Shown here piece after piece: positions 24,901-36,900 of a DNA stretch of 64,000 nt. The stretch comes from Ottelia alismoides (Eukaryota; Streptophyta; Magnoliopsida; Alismatales; Hydrocharitaceae): assembly GCA_037367405.1 (NCBI GenBank), contig JAZKJV010004145.1, forward strand, positions 62,001-126,000. The letters are read 5' to 3'. Both the position numbers and the translations under genes were made by a program. The notes under the pieces were generated by a model. That model searched no databases and was not told where the DNA came from. It worked only from the letters and a program-made list of their open reading frames with translations. The first letter of the stretch is position 1; each line of letters starts with the position of its first letter.

Positions 24901-27900
24901 CTAAAATTCAATAGAGTTGTAGGGAGATGCAATTAGATCATGTGTGACGTGATTTGGTCAATGATGAATATTAGCATAATTATCTCTTAGTTTCTAGGTA
25001 TATATGTAGTAGAGACTGCAATATATATCCTTAAAAGGTTCCATCTAAATTTGAACCCAAACATCCTCATAAGCTATGGTTTAGAACCTAGCCTAGTGTT
25101 GGACACTTGAGGATTTAGGGTTGCTTGGTCCATAACTTTGTCATGGATGCAAGTAAGCTGGAATCTAGCATAAAAGAGTGCTACTTCATTAGGAAAATAA
25201 AGGATGGTATTGGATACCTACTTTATGACCTTGAGATTCTTAAAAGATCTCATCTCTGAGAATGTGATTCTTAGAGGATGACTCTCTTGAGAATCAAGAT
25301 GAAAATGAAGTAAATGAACTCATTTTTCTTGATATGATAATGAGGCTCCTTAAATTCGGAAACTAAAAGGATATCTAAAAAATAAAACACTCATAGCTCT
25401 TCAAATGGTTTGCAGACGTATTCCATGTGTCAGTTAATTCTGACAATGATCTAACTTCATGTGATGAAACTTATGAGGATCATAACATGGAAAGATGGAT
25501 GTTAGCAATAAAGTCTAAAGTAGACATCATATACAAGTGTTGTGTATGGACCCTCGAGGATCCACCTATAAGGGTAAGACCCATTAAGGTGTAAATGGAT
25601 CTTCAAGAGATAGAGAGAACCTGATGAGAAGGTAGAGACCTTCAAAGCACTCGTATCCTCAAGATACACACCGATGAGAAGACATCGTTTGCGATGAGAC
25701 TTGCTCTCCAGTGACCATGCTTAAACCCATCAGAATATTGCTAACAATAACTAGACAACTTGACTATGTCATCTTCTAGATGGAAGTCAAGATTGCAATC
25801 CTCTATGAATTCCTCATCGAGGATATCCACATGAAGTAGCCCCAGGGCTTCATGGTTAAGGAAAGCAAGGTGTGCAAGTTAGGGAAATCCATCTATGAAC
25901 CCAAATAAGCTTCTTGTAGTTGGAACATAAGATTTGATGAAATTATAAATGTTATGATTTCAGATAGAATCTTGATGAACCATGTGAAGCTTAGTGGGAG
26001 TGCCATTGTGAACGTCTTGCTAAATGTAGCTGATATCCTGATCATTTGGAATGATATACGGATAGTAATAAGTGTTTTATAATCTGGTTATTCCATACCT
26101 TGAGATATTATCTCAAGGATGCCTCTTAAGATCTTTGTTCTGGAGGTGTTCAGAAGCAAACAGAAGAGGGTAGAGGGTATTGGGACCGTCACATTACTTG
26201 TACACCTTGGATATGTTCCACCTTCTGGAAAATTCCAAGAAAGGCTTCCTTCCCTTAAGATATCGTACTGACCTATCTAAAGGGATAACACCTCAAGGAG
26301 TTGAGGAAGTGAATGTTAGAACTACTTGTCCTTGTGCATCAGTTACGAGAAGTCGAGTGTATGCTAGATGTGTGCAAATGTCAGATGTCTACCATGCAAT
26401 GGGAGTAGTAAATTGTTACTAATCCTACTACGGAGATAAAACACTTAGTTGCAGTAATAACAAAATCTTCAAAGATGACAAGACTTTCGAGATAGTGAGT
26501 TCTAAGTCTTATCTTCAAGAAATTAAAACTTTATGGATAGTAATCTAAAGGTCTTAACTACAGATACCTTAGGAGATAGAGATCTCTAGGAATAAGAGTA
26601 TTTTGATAAGGATTATGGAAATACTGGTTATAATTATTGAGCTGTAGTGTCAAGGACACTATAACTAATAAGATTAAGTATTGGTTGCATAAGATGCAAC
26701 ATTCGCATTGGATGTGAGCACTGTTAATAGGGGATATGCAAGTGCCGTAAAAGGACTTGGTATAGTCTCTTGGGAATAGAGTGACTGATCAGTTTACCTA
26801 ACTATTTTTGTAAAAGCCTATGATTGTCACATGAGTGCGGGTTTAAATGATTAGCCAATTAATGGCTCTTTGGGTTAGTGGGAGATTGTAAGACATGTGA
26901 GCCCAAGACGAGCCATTATGCAATAAATGTTATTGTGAATATCATTCCCTGATCTGAAATGAAGAATGATTAATTTGCATAATAGGTCCCCTAGTACAAT
27001 TAGGGTTATGTACCATGGCCGTCTTGATGATCATACAACTGTTGATTCAATTATTAAATCATAGAGGCTCGTGCTTGGATGATAATCTAAAGAGTTGGAT
27101 TAAGGATTCATCAAGCACCGTCAAATGATTGTTAAGAGAGGATCTCCATCCTGAGAAGGAGATGACAATTCTTTCTTTAAAGGCTGATATCTAACCGGCC
27201 TCTTGATGCATGTCCTTTGTATAGGAATAGAGATTCAAAGGTGTTAGATAAGTTAGGTCAAAGAGTTGACCTAGCGAGATCGAGATAACCAAAGTCCTAT
27301 GTAGTATGCTGTCACGATATAGGCACGCATCCTCTAATCAGAGACATATGTGTTACTATATGTCTGAGTATGTACATTTGGCAGACCAATAGGTTGATGA
27401 CCTAATCAAGGTCTATACACCAGCGCGCTGGTGTGCATGTAAGGGCATATGAGTAATACGATCTCTCAAAAGGATAATACAGGTTCACTACTGAACCGGA
27501 AGACATGAGCTCATTTATGAGATATTGGGAAGAATCAAATTCCGTGCACGGTCGTCTCGCTTTGAAAGCTTGACTAAATTTGTAGGTTTGATATATACTT
27601 TTGGAAAGTATATGATCAAGACCTAGGTATGATATATGCTTTTGGAAAGTATATAATCGATACCGACTCCCCATGATCGAATGAGAAACATACTGATAAA
27701 ACCCTGAAATAGACAGTCTAAAATAGATCTTGTACTTTGGGTTTAATCATAGATCTTCCAATATGTGGGATATACAGGTATTGGGAATACCTGAGGGTGA
27801 TGTGATCATAAACTATTGTATAACCATGACACTTCCATTCTTAGGGAGTGATGAAACGGGTCTGGATTTTAGTTACTCCTCTCAGTAGAGAAGTATTCTG

Positions 27901-30900
27901 ATCTTGGTCCAAATATTGGACATTGATCTGAATGTGATTCAGATGCAATGAGAAGATTAGATTTGCGGTCTTGATTTAATCAAGCATCTATGGGAGGCCC
28001 GAGATCTGGATTTGAGATGTGATCTCAATATTCAAGTCACTATACGTGGTACAATACAATCGCCATGTCCTTATCTCCAAGCATCTGCGGAGAAAGCACA
28101 TTATTCTTTAAAGAGTTTAAGAATAATTCCAAAGTTGAATTATGTCTAAGCAATGAAAAATGGATAATTAAATGTGATTCAATTATCATGAATAATGTGA
28201 ATTTGATTCACATTATCTGAATGCATGAAAATGATTATCCAATGTAATTAAATGTGATTTAATTATTTTGGATATGGATAATGTGTATAGTACTATCCAA
28301 TTATCCAGGTATATTGTAAATGAGATTTTTAATATATCAGAAAGAGACTTTTGTAATTTATATTTGTTGATTAATTGTTAATGTGGATTGGATTCACATT
28401 AAAAAGGATTAATTGAAAATATAATTACATTTTTATTTTGGGTTGTGAATGAGATTCACATAATTTCAATGGCATGGTTGATATTTTCCATAAGATAATT
28501 TGGAATTATTTTTTGATGAAAATATCGTCGACAAGAGATGATGATATATATCATGAGATAATGAGATCTTATGATAATTAGAAGAGATGGACCAAGTCCA
28601 CCAAAGAGAAGTGGATGGCTACAACTCTCCATAAGGAGAAGTGTAGCTGTCCCTGCTTTTTTAGGAGATTGGTTTATTCTCTTCATTATCTTTTCTCTTA
28701 TTAAAGATGATTTAATTTGAAATTAATTTTGTTGATTTATCAATGAAAATTAATTTAAATTAAATCGTTATTTGTGTTTTTACAACAATATCTTAGCCAT
28801 TAAAAGAAACACAAATCAATCTAATCCGTTGATTGTGTGTTGTCCATGGATTGCGATTGATGGACTCCTAAAACATTATATAAGAAGAGGCGATCCTTGC
28901 TCTTCAAGATATATGACATCACACGAACTCTCTCTCTCCTTTAATTCTCACGCATACTCTCTCTCTCTCTTATCTTGAGTGATCGTCTACTCTAATAGAG
29001 AGAAGATCGTCTTCGTCGTCGCCTTGCCTTTGTGCTCCGCTTCGACGACTATTGGCTCTCCGTCTTCTTTGGTATGTGGCGCTCGTGAGGAAGGCGTTCG
29101 ATCTCGTGTGACGAGATCATGAGATCCATTGCTTGGGACATCAACTTGGATTGCGAGAAACACACGACTCATCCTCGCGCTCGCAAGTGTCTTCTCCGAC
29201 AGATCGGACTTGAGACATGAGGTCTCTTTCTTTAGAGGCAAGATCGCAACCACGCTCCAAGAGGTATTTCTATATCCTTGTTGTGGTTAGATGAAACGAT
29301 CCAAGAAATGTTCTTGGATCATGTGGTTTCATCCCTTTGATTTTTTTTAAATTCCGCCGCATCGAGCAATTAGTGCGACCAGTTGCTCATGTTCGTATAT
29401 GATACGATCATCACGCTTCAGTGATGCGCTTGAGGATTTCTCCATATCCTTCAGTGGCATGTAAACCTCATCATCAGAGTTTGATGAAGCCACAACCTGT
29501 CAGTCACCTATAGGAGAAATACATCACATGCTCAAAGAATGTAATATATAGTATTTTTTGCGCAAAGGTTATAACATCAATATCCCTTCTGGGTCATGGA
29601 GTACCCAACAAACACACATTTGACATCTCTAGGAGAGAGCTTGTCAAGACCCGAAGACAACTGGTGAACGAATGCAGTGGAACCAAAAACACGAGGAAGT
29701 GAGAATAACTCCTCTAGGAATGCCATGGATAAAGGAATTTTCTCATCCAAAACTGATGAGGGCATGCAATTCACAAGATAACATGCCGTAAGAACCGCAT
29801 CACCCCAAAAAGAATGTGGGGGCATCGCTTTGAATGAGAAGAGTTCGAGTGACATCAAGTAAACGACGATGCTTTCTCTCTGCAACACCATTTTGTTGAG
29901 AAGTGTAAGCACATGTTATTCGATGAATAATACCACTTGATGAAAAGAAATGTGAGAGAGCACATGTACAAAATTTCAAAGCATTATTGTTGGGAAAAAG
30001 GAACGGCTTGTTTATTCCATAAGCCCTAGGCTCTCTTATATAGGAGAGTAGCCTATGGGTAAATTATATAAAGCATACACTGGAAAAATAAAATAGAGAG
30101 GAGGTACATGTACTACTATTATATGCGTTAACACTCCCCCTCAAGATGGAGCATAGATATCAGTCATGCTCAGCTTGGAAGCACACTTCTGGAATGGCCT
30201 CGTAGCAATGCTTTGGTGAATATATCCGCAGTCTGATTCTCTGAGGTAACATGAAACGTAGCGATGAATCCTTTCTGAATCATGTCACGTATGAAGTGAC
30301 AGTCCACCTCAATGTGCTTGGTCCGCTCATGGAATGCTGGGTTGTTTGCAATGAACAAGGCAGCCTGATTATCACATTCCAAGTTCATAGGGAGTGGTGC
30401 ATCTAAACATAGGTCTGTAAGCACAGCTTTCACCCACATCATTTCTGTAGTAGCCTGGGCCATAGCCCTATATTCGGATTCAGCACTAGATCTAGCTACC
30501 ACCGTCTGTTTCTTGCTTCTTTATGAGACTAGGGCATCTCCAACATAGACAGCATACCCTGAGGTGGACTTCCTGTCCTTGGGACATCTTGCATAGTCTG
30601 CATCTGCACATGCTGAGATAGAAATCCCCTTTCCTTTCTTGAATAGCAGACCTGCACCTGGAGAAGATTTGAGATATCTAAGAATCATATGTATTGCGTC
30701 CATATGCACCTGGCGTGGTTGCTCCATGAACTGGCTCACACGACTCACTGCAAATAATATATCTGGTCTAGTGATCGTGACATACAACAGTTTGCCTACC
30801 AGTTCTCTGTATCTTCTCCTGTCCACCTCCTCTGTGTTATCTTCATAAAGCTTCATGCTGGGATCCATTGGTGTCGTAGCAGGTCGACACCCAAGCATAC

Positions 30901-33900
30901 CTGTTTCACTCAACAGATCTGTAACATATTTCCTTTGTGACATTACTAACCCATATGAATTTCTAGCAAATTCAAGTCCCAGAAAATATCTAAGGACACC
31001 AAGATCCTTAGTGACAAATTCACTACCCAGCATTTCTTTCGCCTGCTTTATGCCCTGCTCATCATCTCCTGTAATCAAGATGTCATCAACATAAACCATA
31101 ATCACAATGATACCTCTAGCAGTCTTCTGTACAAACAAGGAATGATCAGCATTGGAGCGTTTGTATCCTTGTTTCTCGAAGAGATCTGAGAGCTTCTGAA
31201 ACCATGCTCTGGGGCTCTGCTTAAGGCCATAGATAGCCTTATGTAACCTGCATACCTTGGAACACTCCTCCTCAACAACAAAACCAGGTGGCTGTTGCAT
31301 ATAAACTTCTTCCTGCAAATCGCCATATAGGAATGCATTCTTCACATTCAACTGATGAAGCGGCCAGTCTCGAGCAACTGCAACTGACAACAAGATCCGT
31401 AGAGTGGAATGACGTGTCACAGGCGAGAATGTGTCAAGGTAATCCACCCCGTATGTCTGTGTGAAGCCACGTGCAACCAGACGCGCCTTGTACCTGTCAA
31501 TAGAGCCATCGGCATTGTGCTTCACTGTAAACACCCACTTGCAGCTTACTGGGTTCACATCTGGAGGTATAGGAACCAAACTCCAAGTTCCTCTGGACTG
31601 AAGTGCCGCCATTTCTTCCTCCATTGCTAGCCGCCATCGGCTATCCTGCAGAGCATCATGATGATTTTGTGGAATATCTATAGCTGAAAGTGCCACAACA
31701 AATGACCTGAAATATCCAGATAGCCTCTCAAAAGACACGGATGCTGATAATGGATATTTAGCACAACTCCTCTTCGACTTGCGTATAGCAATGGGAACAT
31801 CCAAATCAGCTGTAGTCTCATCTGGCCCCTGCACCATATCCTGCTCAGAAATATCGTCAGATCCATCAACAGTAATATTTTCATTACATACCATAGGCGA
31901 GCTAGTGGACGAGTCATGACCATGAGCGGGAGGAGGCCTGCGAGTATAGTGGAACGGTAGCGATGAGATAGGTGGTGGTGGTGGTGGTGGTGGTGACGGC
32001 ATATGAGGAGATGGTGGTGGTGACGGCATCTGAGGTGGTGGTATCATGTATATGGCATCAGGAGGTATAGGTGGTAGCTGCTTGTCTCCTGAGGCTGAAA
32101 AATACATAACAGATTCAAAAAATGTAACATCTGCACTGATCATATACCGCCGACGCAGAGGATCAAAGCACTTGTACCCCTTTTGAGTTCTGGAGTACCC
32201 AACAAAGACACACTTGACAGCCCTAGGAGAGAGCTTGTCAGTACTAGGTGACAACTGATGGACAAATGCAACCGACCCAAACACACGAGGAGTAAGAGTG
32301 AACAGATCCTTGCCAGGATGAATGAGTGAAAACAGAATCTGTTCATTCAAGAAAGAAGAAGGCATACGGTTGATTAGGTAACATGCAGTAAGAACTGCAT
32401 CACCCCTGTAGGAGTAGGGAACATGACTCTGTACAAGTAGTGATCTTGTGACATCAAGAAGGTGACAGTGTTTTGTTTCAGCAATTCCGTTCTGTTGAGA
32501 TGTATGAGCACAAGAAGTTTGATGAACGATCCCTTTTGAGGAGTAATAATTTGCAAGAATATTGGTGCGCAATTCTAAAGCATTATCACTTCTCACAAAT
32601 TTCACAGATGTGGAGAAAACATTTTGTATTTCATTCAAAAAATGGATAATGATATTTCCTGATTCAGATTTATTTTTCATCAGAAACACCCATGACACTC
32701 TAGAAAAATCATCAACAAATACTATATAAAATCTGTGTCCCTGGTGATCAGGTACACGACTCGGACCCCAGACATCAATATGAAATAACTCGAACTTGGA
32801 GGTACTACTCCGACCTGGACGACTGGGAAAGGACGACCTGTGATGCTTTCCCAACTGACACGCCTCACACTGAATAGGTGTGTGAGGAAGACCGTACGGT
32901 AACACTTGACGCAACTTCTGAAGCGGTAAATGACCAAAGCGCAGATGCCACAATAAAGTAGATACTTGTCCAGAAGGAGAGGATGAGGCTCCAGCAAATG
33001 GGGTATGAATCAGGCGGTAGAGGCCTCCTTGCTCATAGCCACGACCAATCACGTTGTCCGTACGGATGTCCTGAAAAATCAAAGAAGATGGATCAAAAAT
33101 TGCCCGACAATGTAGATCCTTCGTAATCTGACTAATTGATAACAAATTCATCGAGAAGGCAGGTGCATGTAGCACATTCTTGAGCTGCATAGACGATGTC
33201 AATCTAATCTCCCCCTGACCAGTGATGGGAGAATGTGTACCATTGGCAATTACTACAGTCCGTCTTGGAGGGATCTGAGTGTATCCTGTAAGTAGACTCT
33301 GGTCGCCACATAGGTGATGTGTAGCGCCTGAGTCCATAATCCATGGTATATTATCTGATCTACTACTGTTGAGTGCAAGTATACTACCTGGGGCACTGGT
33401 AGATGCAGAGGCAGAAGCAGCGGCATCAGAATGACTCTCTGCAATCGGTGCTGGTCCAGATGATGGAATAATGCCCCTCAGACGGGCAACAAGATCGTCG
33501 AACCGTTGATCCAAAGTAGCAACAGATGGAGGCTCTATCTGCTCAGCAGCTCGTGCGGATGCAGGAAATCCATGCTTCGAGTAGCATGTATCTTCATTGT
33601 GTCCAACTCGGTGACAGTAGGTACATGTTGGCCTAGTGCGGCTACCCCTTCCACGAGGTCCACGTCCACGGCCCTGATGCTGAAATCCGCGACCTCTGTT
33701 GGCTGCCATGGCTGAAGAATTCTGACTCGCAGTCGTGGATGGAACTGTGATCCGACTCAATCTATGAAAAGCTTCCTCCATGGGAGGAATAGTCGAGTCA
33801 GCCAGAATCTGTGATCGTGCCTCCTCATACTCTGGATCGAGTGCAGCCAGGAATACACCTACCATGGTCGCATTCCTGTATGTCTTCTGCTGTTCTGGCG

Positions 33901-36900
33901 TGGCAGTAAGAGGCATGAAGCTATAAAGCTTCTCGAACATCCCTCTCAGTGATGTATAGAGAGAATGTAAAGGGCGACCATTCTGCTTTATTGTGAATAT
34001 ATCATGCTGAAGTTGCAGAATCGTCATCTCGTTCTTCGCCTGAGAGTATGTTGCCGCCAGAATATCCCACATATCCTTGGTTGTGGGTTGATGTAAGATG
34101 TCATTGGCAATTTCAATGGCCAACGTACCAGATAGCCAAACCTTGGCATATGCATCATCGGCCTCCCAGGAGGCATTGACTCCAGTCTTCTCTGCAGGCT
34201 CAGGTTCGGTAAGAATGTGCTTCTTACCTGTTGACTTCATCATACTCATGAACTGCATAGCCCACAGTTCATAGTTTGTACCGTCCATCCTGACAATAGG
34301 CGCTGGACCACGAAAGGCGCCAATAGATGGGATATCCGCCTTGCTTTCTGACATACTGGAAATGGAAGATTGGAGCGATTGATAGAAGATGAGCTTCGTC
34401 TACAATGACATAGACGGGGTTAGTTGCATGTGTAGACCTCAAGCAACCAACCCCATGAAAATGTGCGTGCTAAGCCCTACATACGTGTAGTAATCACGCG
34501 CAGACCCAGGATTCACGCGCAGGATGCACGCACACGCACTGGAGATGCACTAGGTCTGCACTGTACTGGAGATGCAAGCGCAGGGGATGCGTGCACTAGA
34601 TCTGCACTGGAGCGAGCACGCACACGCACTGGAGATGTACAGATGCACACGATGCGCACACGCACAAGGAGGCGCAGGTGCGCTCACAGGCTACAGCGCG
34701 CACGGAGATGTTGCGCAAGAAGAAGGCGCGCACAGACGCTGCAGCACATGCGCTGCACGGAGGAGGCGTGCACAGGAGCACAGCGCGCGTGGGCTACGCG
34801 CAGTGGCGCAGCAGCGATTGGAGAGGCGGTGCTGCGACGAGCTTGGGTGACGAAGGGCGGCGCCGATGAGATGAAGCGAGAAGAAGAAGAGGCTGACGGG
34901 TGTGGTGGGGTTAGGGTTAGGGTTTCGAGAACTCCGGTCTAGAACCATCGCTCTGATACCATGTTGGGAAAAAGGAACGGCTTGTTTATTCCATAAGCCC
35001 TAGGCTCTCTTATATAGGAGAGTAGCCTATGGGTAAATTACATAAAGCATACACTGGAAAAATAAAATAGAGAGGAGGTACATGTACTACTATTATATGC
35101 GTTAACAATGATTAGTTCTCACAAATTTTACTGAAGAAGAGAAAACATTATGCACTTCATTAATAAAAGTTTTGATCATATCCACAGCTTTATATTTATT
35201 CTTCAATAAAAGGACCCATGACAAATGAGAGAAATCATCAACAACAACTAGATAAAATCTGTGTCCCTAATGATCAGGGATACAACTCGGACCCCAAATA
35301 TCAACATGAAATAACTCAAAAAGGAAGCCACTGCTCCGACCCTGACGACTAGGAAAAACAGAATGATGATGCTTTCCCAACTGACACGCCTCACATTGAA
35401 AAGATGAACCCAGTGAAATTTGCGGCAAAATGTGATACATCTTCCAGATGGGGAGGTGACCAAAACACAAGTACCAAGTGAAAGGAGAGACTGGTCCTGT
35501 TGAATGAGAGGAGAGACATGCATAGGGAGATTGGATCAGGTGATAGCGACTGCCCTGTTCACATCCACAGCCAATCACCCTGCCCGTAAGAATGTCCAGA
35601 AAAACGAGAGACGATGGGTTAAAAATAGTTCAACAGTGCAAATCCTTCGTATTTTTACTATGGATAACAAATTCATATAACAATGAGGAGCATGTAGCAC
35701 ATTTTGCAGACACATTGAGGGCGTCAAACTGATCTCTCCCTGTCTTGTGATCGAGGAATGAGTCCCATTGGCTATCACACCGTTTCAAATTGGAGGAACC
35801 TGTCTATATGCTGTAAGCTGATCTCTGTCTCCACATGTGATCTCAGATCCATAACAAGAGGTAAAAGCATAGGTACCATTTGAGGTGTTAGCAGAGGTAC
35901 TGGATGATGCGGAAGCTGCTACATCTGAGTAGCCTCTTGAAGATGATGAAGCAAGAGGAATAATATCCTTCAGTCTGGCTACGAGGCCATCAAACCTCTG
36001 ATCCAAAGTAGAAGTAGCCGGAGACTTATCCTGCTCCGCTACTTGGGCCGATGCAGGAAAACCATGCTTGGAGTAGCATGTATCCTCCATATGTCCAGGA
36101 CGATAACAATACATGCAAGGTCGACGGATGCGACCTCCTTTCCCACAAGGTCCACATCCACGAAAATGAGAAAAACCTCCTTTGCCTCGAGAAGTTGCCA
36201 TCGTCGAAGAGGTCTGATTAGAGGTAGTCAAAGAAACAATGATTCTGTTGAGTCGATGAAACACTTACTCCATGGGAGGAATAGTGGCATCCGCTAAAAT
36301 CGGGGAACGAGCAGCCTCACCCTCAAGATCATGGTTGGTTGCGAGGAATACACCAACCATGGTGGCATTCTGATATATCTTCTGATGTTCCGGAGCAGAC
36401 GTCAATGGCATAAAGCTATGGAGCTTCTCAAACATCCCTCGCAGGGATGTATACAAAGAGTGAAGCAGTCGTCCATTCTGCTTGATGGTAAAGATATCAT
36501 GCTGAAGTTGCAGAATCTTTGTCTCGTTCCTCGTCTGAGAGTAAGTGGTTGCGAGAATGTCCCACACCGCCTTGGTGGTGGGCTGATGTAATATATCATT
36601 AGCGATCTCTGTCGTCAATATTACGGAAAGCCAAATCTTGGCATACATATCATCAGTCTCTCACGATGCGTTGACCCCCAATTTTATCAATAAGCTCTTC
36701 CTCTGTAAGAATATGTTTCTTACCTGTAGATTTCATAAGGCTCATGAACTGCATGACCCAAAGCTCGTAGGTCGTTCCATCCATCTTGACAATTGGCAAT
36801 GCAGCTTTGAAAGCACATGTGGCAGGGATATCGACCTTGCTCTCTGATATATTATCGGGCTACAAAAACGAGGGTTTTGTAGGTCAATAGATAGATGTCT

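Larger units (their letters stand above)
18666..29453 (+). mobile_element. 10.8-kb copia-type LTR retrotransposon with 2.57-kb LTRs, degenerate
   Basis: Two long direct repeats (18666-21241 and 26887-29453) start TGTTGGACATG / TGTAAGACATG and end TTCA, with a perfect 5-bp TSD GTGGC. A primer-binding site follows the left LTR and a purine tract precedes the right LTR, so the element reads on the plus strand. The 5.6-kb interior is full of stops. It keeps recognisable order for a copia: pre-integrase (about 24480), integrase traces, reverse transcriptase (about 25820-26060), RNase H traces. In the first 280 bp the LTRs differ at about 9% of positions by eye. It inserted into copia element 3. 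A SINE sits just inside the left LTR. Confidence 0.88.
29988..35107 (-). mobile_element. Ty1/copia retrotransposon, element 4 (5,120 bp, young)
   Basis: Complete structure: 146-bp LTRs that differ at one position, primer-binding site, leader, one long gag-pol frame and a polypurine tract. The TSD is ATTAT (29983-29987) versus ATGAT (35108-35112), one mismatch. Removing the element joins the integrase sequence of copia element 3 without length change. It is the best preserved element in the window and the youngest insertion of the nest. It carries an in-frame stop and a changed reverse transcriptase active-site residue, so it is not expected to move on its own. Confidence 0.95.

Noticed and set aside
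18666..29453. The two 2.57-kb repeats as a segmental duplication
   Set aside because: TG...CA ends, a 5-bp TSD, a primer-binding site and purine tract at the right places, and pol traces between them show they are LTRs.
18666..29453. Gypsy classification of the 10.8-kb element
   Set aside because: Integrase-like traces precede reverse transcriptase, and the RT fragment follows copia motifs.
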